From: Cyclobacteriaceae bacterium
Lineage (GTDB): Bacteria; Bacteroidota; Bacteroidia; Cytophagales; Cyclobacteriaceae
DNA length: 6,139 bases
Direction of reading: 5' to 3'
Assembly (NCBI GenBank): GCA_030589835.1
Contig: JAUUZS010000276.1
Coordinates: forward strand, 1-6,139
The translations under genes and the position numbers were made by a program. Every line of letters begins with the position of its first letter. Positions within the stretch are counted from its first letter, which is position 1. The notes beneath the pieces were generated by a model. It was given only the letters and a program-made list of their open reading frames with translations. It ran no database searches and had not been told where the DNA came from. Positions 4,762-6,139 of the stretch are shown here, piece by piece.

Positions 4762-6139
4762 TCAATTTAGCTTTATAGGTATTTTTAGTTTCAAACTTAT
4801 GTTTCTTCCCATATTGTAATATCCCATATCTTTTAACGTGGACAGATGGTCATAATAATTAGTATTTAGAATATTATTAGCAAATAATCCAAATTCAATT
4901 TCTTGTTCACTTAGCTGTAGTTTGGTTTTGATAAAAGCGTTAAGCAGGAAATAATGTGCTGTTCGGGTTTCAAATTCGTGAGGCCTATTCTGATCGAATG
5001 CGATAGCTGGATTAATGCCGACCTGCGTTTTGCGGATAATGTCGTTGCCGGTTTTAGACGCCTGAAGGTTAATATTGATTTTATCTTGCGGAATAAAGGG
5101 CAGATAGGCACCATTGTCTTGCCGGGCATAAATATGGGCATAGGCCACATTAACATTTAGCCAGCTAAAAAGACTATATTCTGAGAAAAACTCTATGCCA
5201 TATAGGCTGGCGTTATTTTGGCTGTAGCGATAAATATCCATCCCTATATCCGTGGTATCATTTGTGGGGGCGAGAAAGATATAATCGAAAATCCGGTTAT
5301 AGAACGTTGAAAAATCAACAGCCAGCTTATCGGAATGATAGTGAATTCCGATGTCACCTTCAATATTGCGCTGTGGAGTAAAATTACGGTTGCCCATCTC
5401 GTAGCGGTTTCCATGAATCCCGTCCTGCAGCAATTCGGCAATGGATGGCGTGCGGTATGCCGAAGCAATGTTTCCCCGCAAAAGGGTGTGCTCCAGCAAT
5501 TTCAATGTGAAACCGCTCGAAAAACTCACGTTACCATATGATGCATTAAACGCTTCAAGGACATCTGTTGAGACGCCGGATTTATATTGTTCCGGAGCAT
5601 GTATCTCTTTATAATCGTAGCGCAAGCCTATTTGATAAAATATGTTTTCACCAATTTCACATTGCCATAGTCCGGCCACGGAGTTGCTAGAAAGTGAATA
5701 ATCGGGCAAAACATAAACAGGGGCAGTACCGTTGGCACTGCTTTGAATTAGTCCCTGCGATACAATAATCAGGTTTTTTTTACTCGAAAAATCGTATTGT
5801 CCTTTCAACTGCCAGATAAAATTATTCAGGCTCATATCAACCAATTTAAAAACAGATGCTTCAGGATTCCCAAATAAGTTCCGCTTATTGAATTGATAAC
5901 TTAAATCAACATCCAGCTTCAGCTTATCAAAGAATAATTGATTTTTTGATGCCAACACATGATTGTCGAGGTCCTGATACCAGGCCTCATTTTTTCTGGA
6001 GTTCTCATTTATCAAGGCTGTGGAAGCATTATTGGTTACCCCCGGTCGAAGCTTATTGTAATCGTAATACAAGTTAAATAGCCCATTCGTATTTCTGTAC
6101 CCGCCAAATAGTTTGACACTGTATGCATTGCTCCTTGTG
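4762..6139 (-). CDS. TonB-dependent outer-membrane receptor, C-terminal beta-barrel (5' end outside window)
   Basis: The frame is open from the window edge to TGA 4764-4762 and shows 458 residues, probably a little over half of a typical receptor of about 750 residues. The TTG near 6072 is internal, since in-frame protein-like sequence (YSVKLFGGYRNTNGLFN) continues before it. Alternating aromatic/polar strands fit a 22-strand barrel. About 230 residues before the end is the diagnostic run YRTPSIAELLQDGIHGNRYE followed by MGN, matching the FRxPxxxELxxxGxHxGxxxYExGN pattern of PF00593 receptors, and the C-terminus has the closing strand MGRNISLKLKIPI. The plug, TonB box and signal peptide lie outside. 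Receptors with this GxHxG motif often take up metals or metal complexes such as zinc, siderophores or haem; the substrate here cannot be read. It likely heads the unit continuing into the MBL hydrolase. Confidence 0.92.
   Translation of the reverse strand, partial: TRSNAYSVKLFGGYRNTNGLFNLYYDYNKLRPGVTNNASTALINENSRKNEAWYQDLDNHVLASKNQLFFDKLKLDVDLSYQFNKRNLFGNPEASVFKLVDMSLNNFIWQLKGQYDFSSKKNLIIVSQGLIQSSANGTAPVYVLPDYSLSSNSVAGLWQCEIGENIFYQIGLRYDYKEIHAPEQYKSGVSTDVLEAFNASYGNVSFSSGFTLKLLEHTLLRGNIASAYRTPSIAELLQDGIHGNRYEMGNRNFTPQRNIEGDIGIHYHSDKLAVDFSTFYNRIFDYIFLAPTNDTTDIGMDIYRYSQNNASLYGIEFFSEYSLFSWLNVNVAYAHIYARQDNGAYLPFIPQDKININLQASKTGNDIIRKTQVGINPAIAFDQNRPHEFETRTAHYFLLNAFIKTKLQLSEQEIEFGLFANNILNTNYYDHLSTLKDMGYYNMGRNISLKLKIPIKLN

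Noticed and set aside
4911..5541. Several 68-81 codon frames inside the receptor gene
   Set aside because: All lie within the continuous receptor frame, which has the GxHGxxYExGN motif and C-terminal strand.

Overview
This window looks like chromosomal accessory DNA from a member of the Bacteroidetes. The evidence is an AT-rich composition, weak or absent Shine-Dalgarno sequences, a TonB-dependent outer-membrane receptor, an exported esterase whose predicted mature N-terminus is Gln, and one possible TAnnTTTG-type promoter. No species can be named. Almost all recognisable genes are on the minus strand; the one clear exception is a small plus-strand gene at 945-1322.

Layout, left to right. 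1-430 is the N-terminal part of a secreted PF00756-type esterase, cut by the window edge just before its expected nucleophile motif. 431-944 has no convincing gene. 945-1322 (+) encodes a 125-aa charged, probably coiled-coil protein of unknown function. 1319-3084 (-) is an ABC exporter of the half-transporter type, split by a single-base frameshift near 2545. 3085-3478 holds a 145-bp element with imperfect terminal inverted repeats (MITE-like) and, inside it, a possible promoter for the exporter. 3479-3631 (-) is a 50-aa zinc-ribbon protein. 3664-3850 is a dense nested inverted-repeat complex. 3798-3953 (-) is a short ORF with a twin-arginine-like start, lying 4 bases after the next gene but running into the repeats. 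3958-4740 (-) is a metallo-beta-lactamase-fold hydrolase of the COG1237 type. 4762-6139 (-) is the C-terminal beta-barrel of a TonB-dependent receptor whose plug domain lies outside the window.

The right half reads as one minus-strand transcription unit: receptor, then 21 bases, hydrolase, then 4 bases, short Tat-like ORF. It breaks down into repeats, and the zinc-ribbon gene lies beyond them. The exporter appears to be a separate unit that meets the 125-aa gene tail to tail, with both stop codons inside one TTAA. I see no clear new defence or biosynthetic system. The most informative points are the clean one-base lesion in an otherwise complete exporter, the possible promoter inside a mobile-type repeat, and the repeat complex at the 3' end of the receptor-hydrolase unit.
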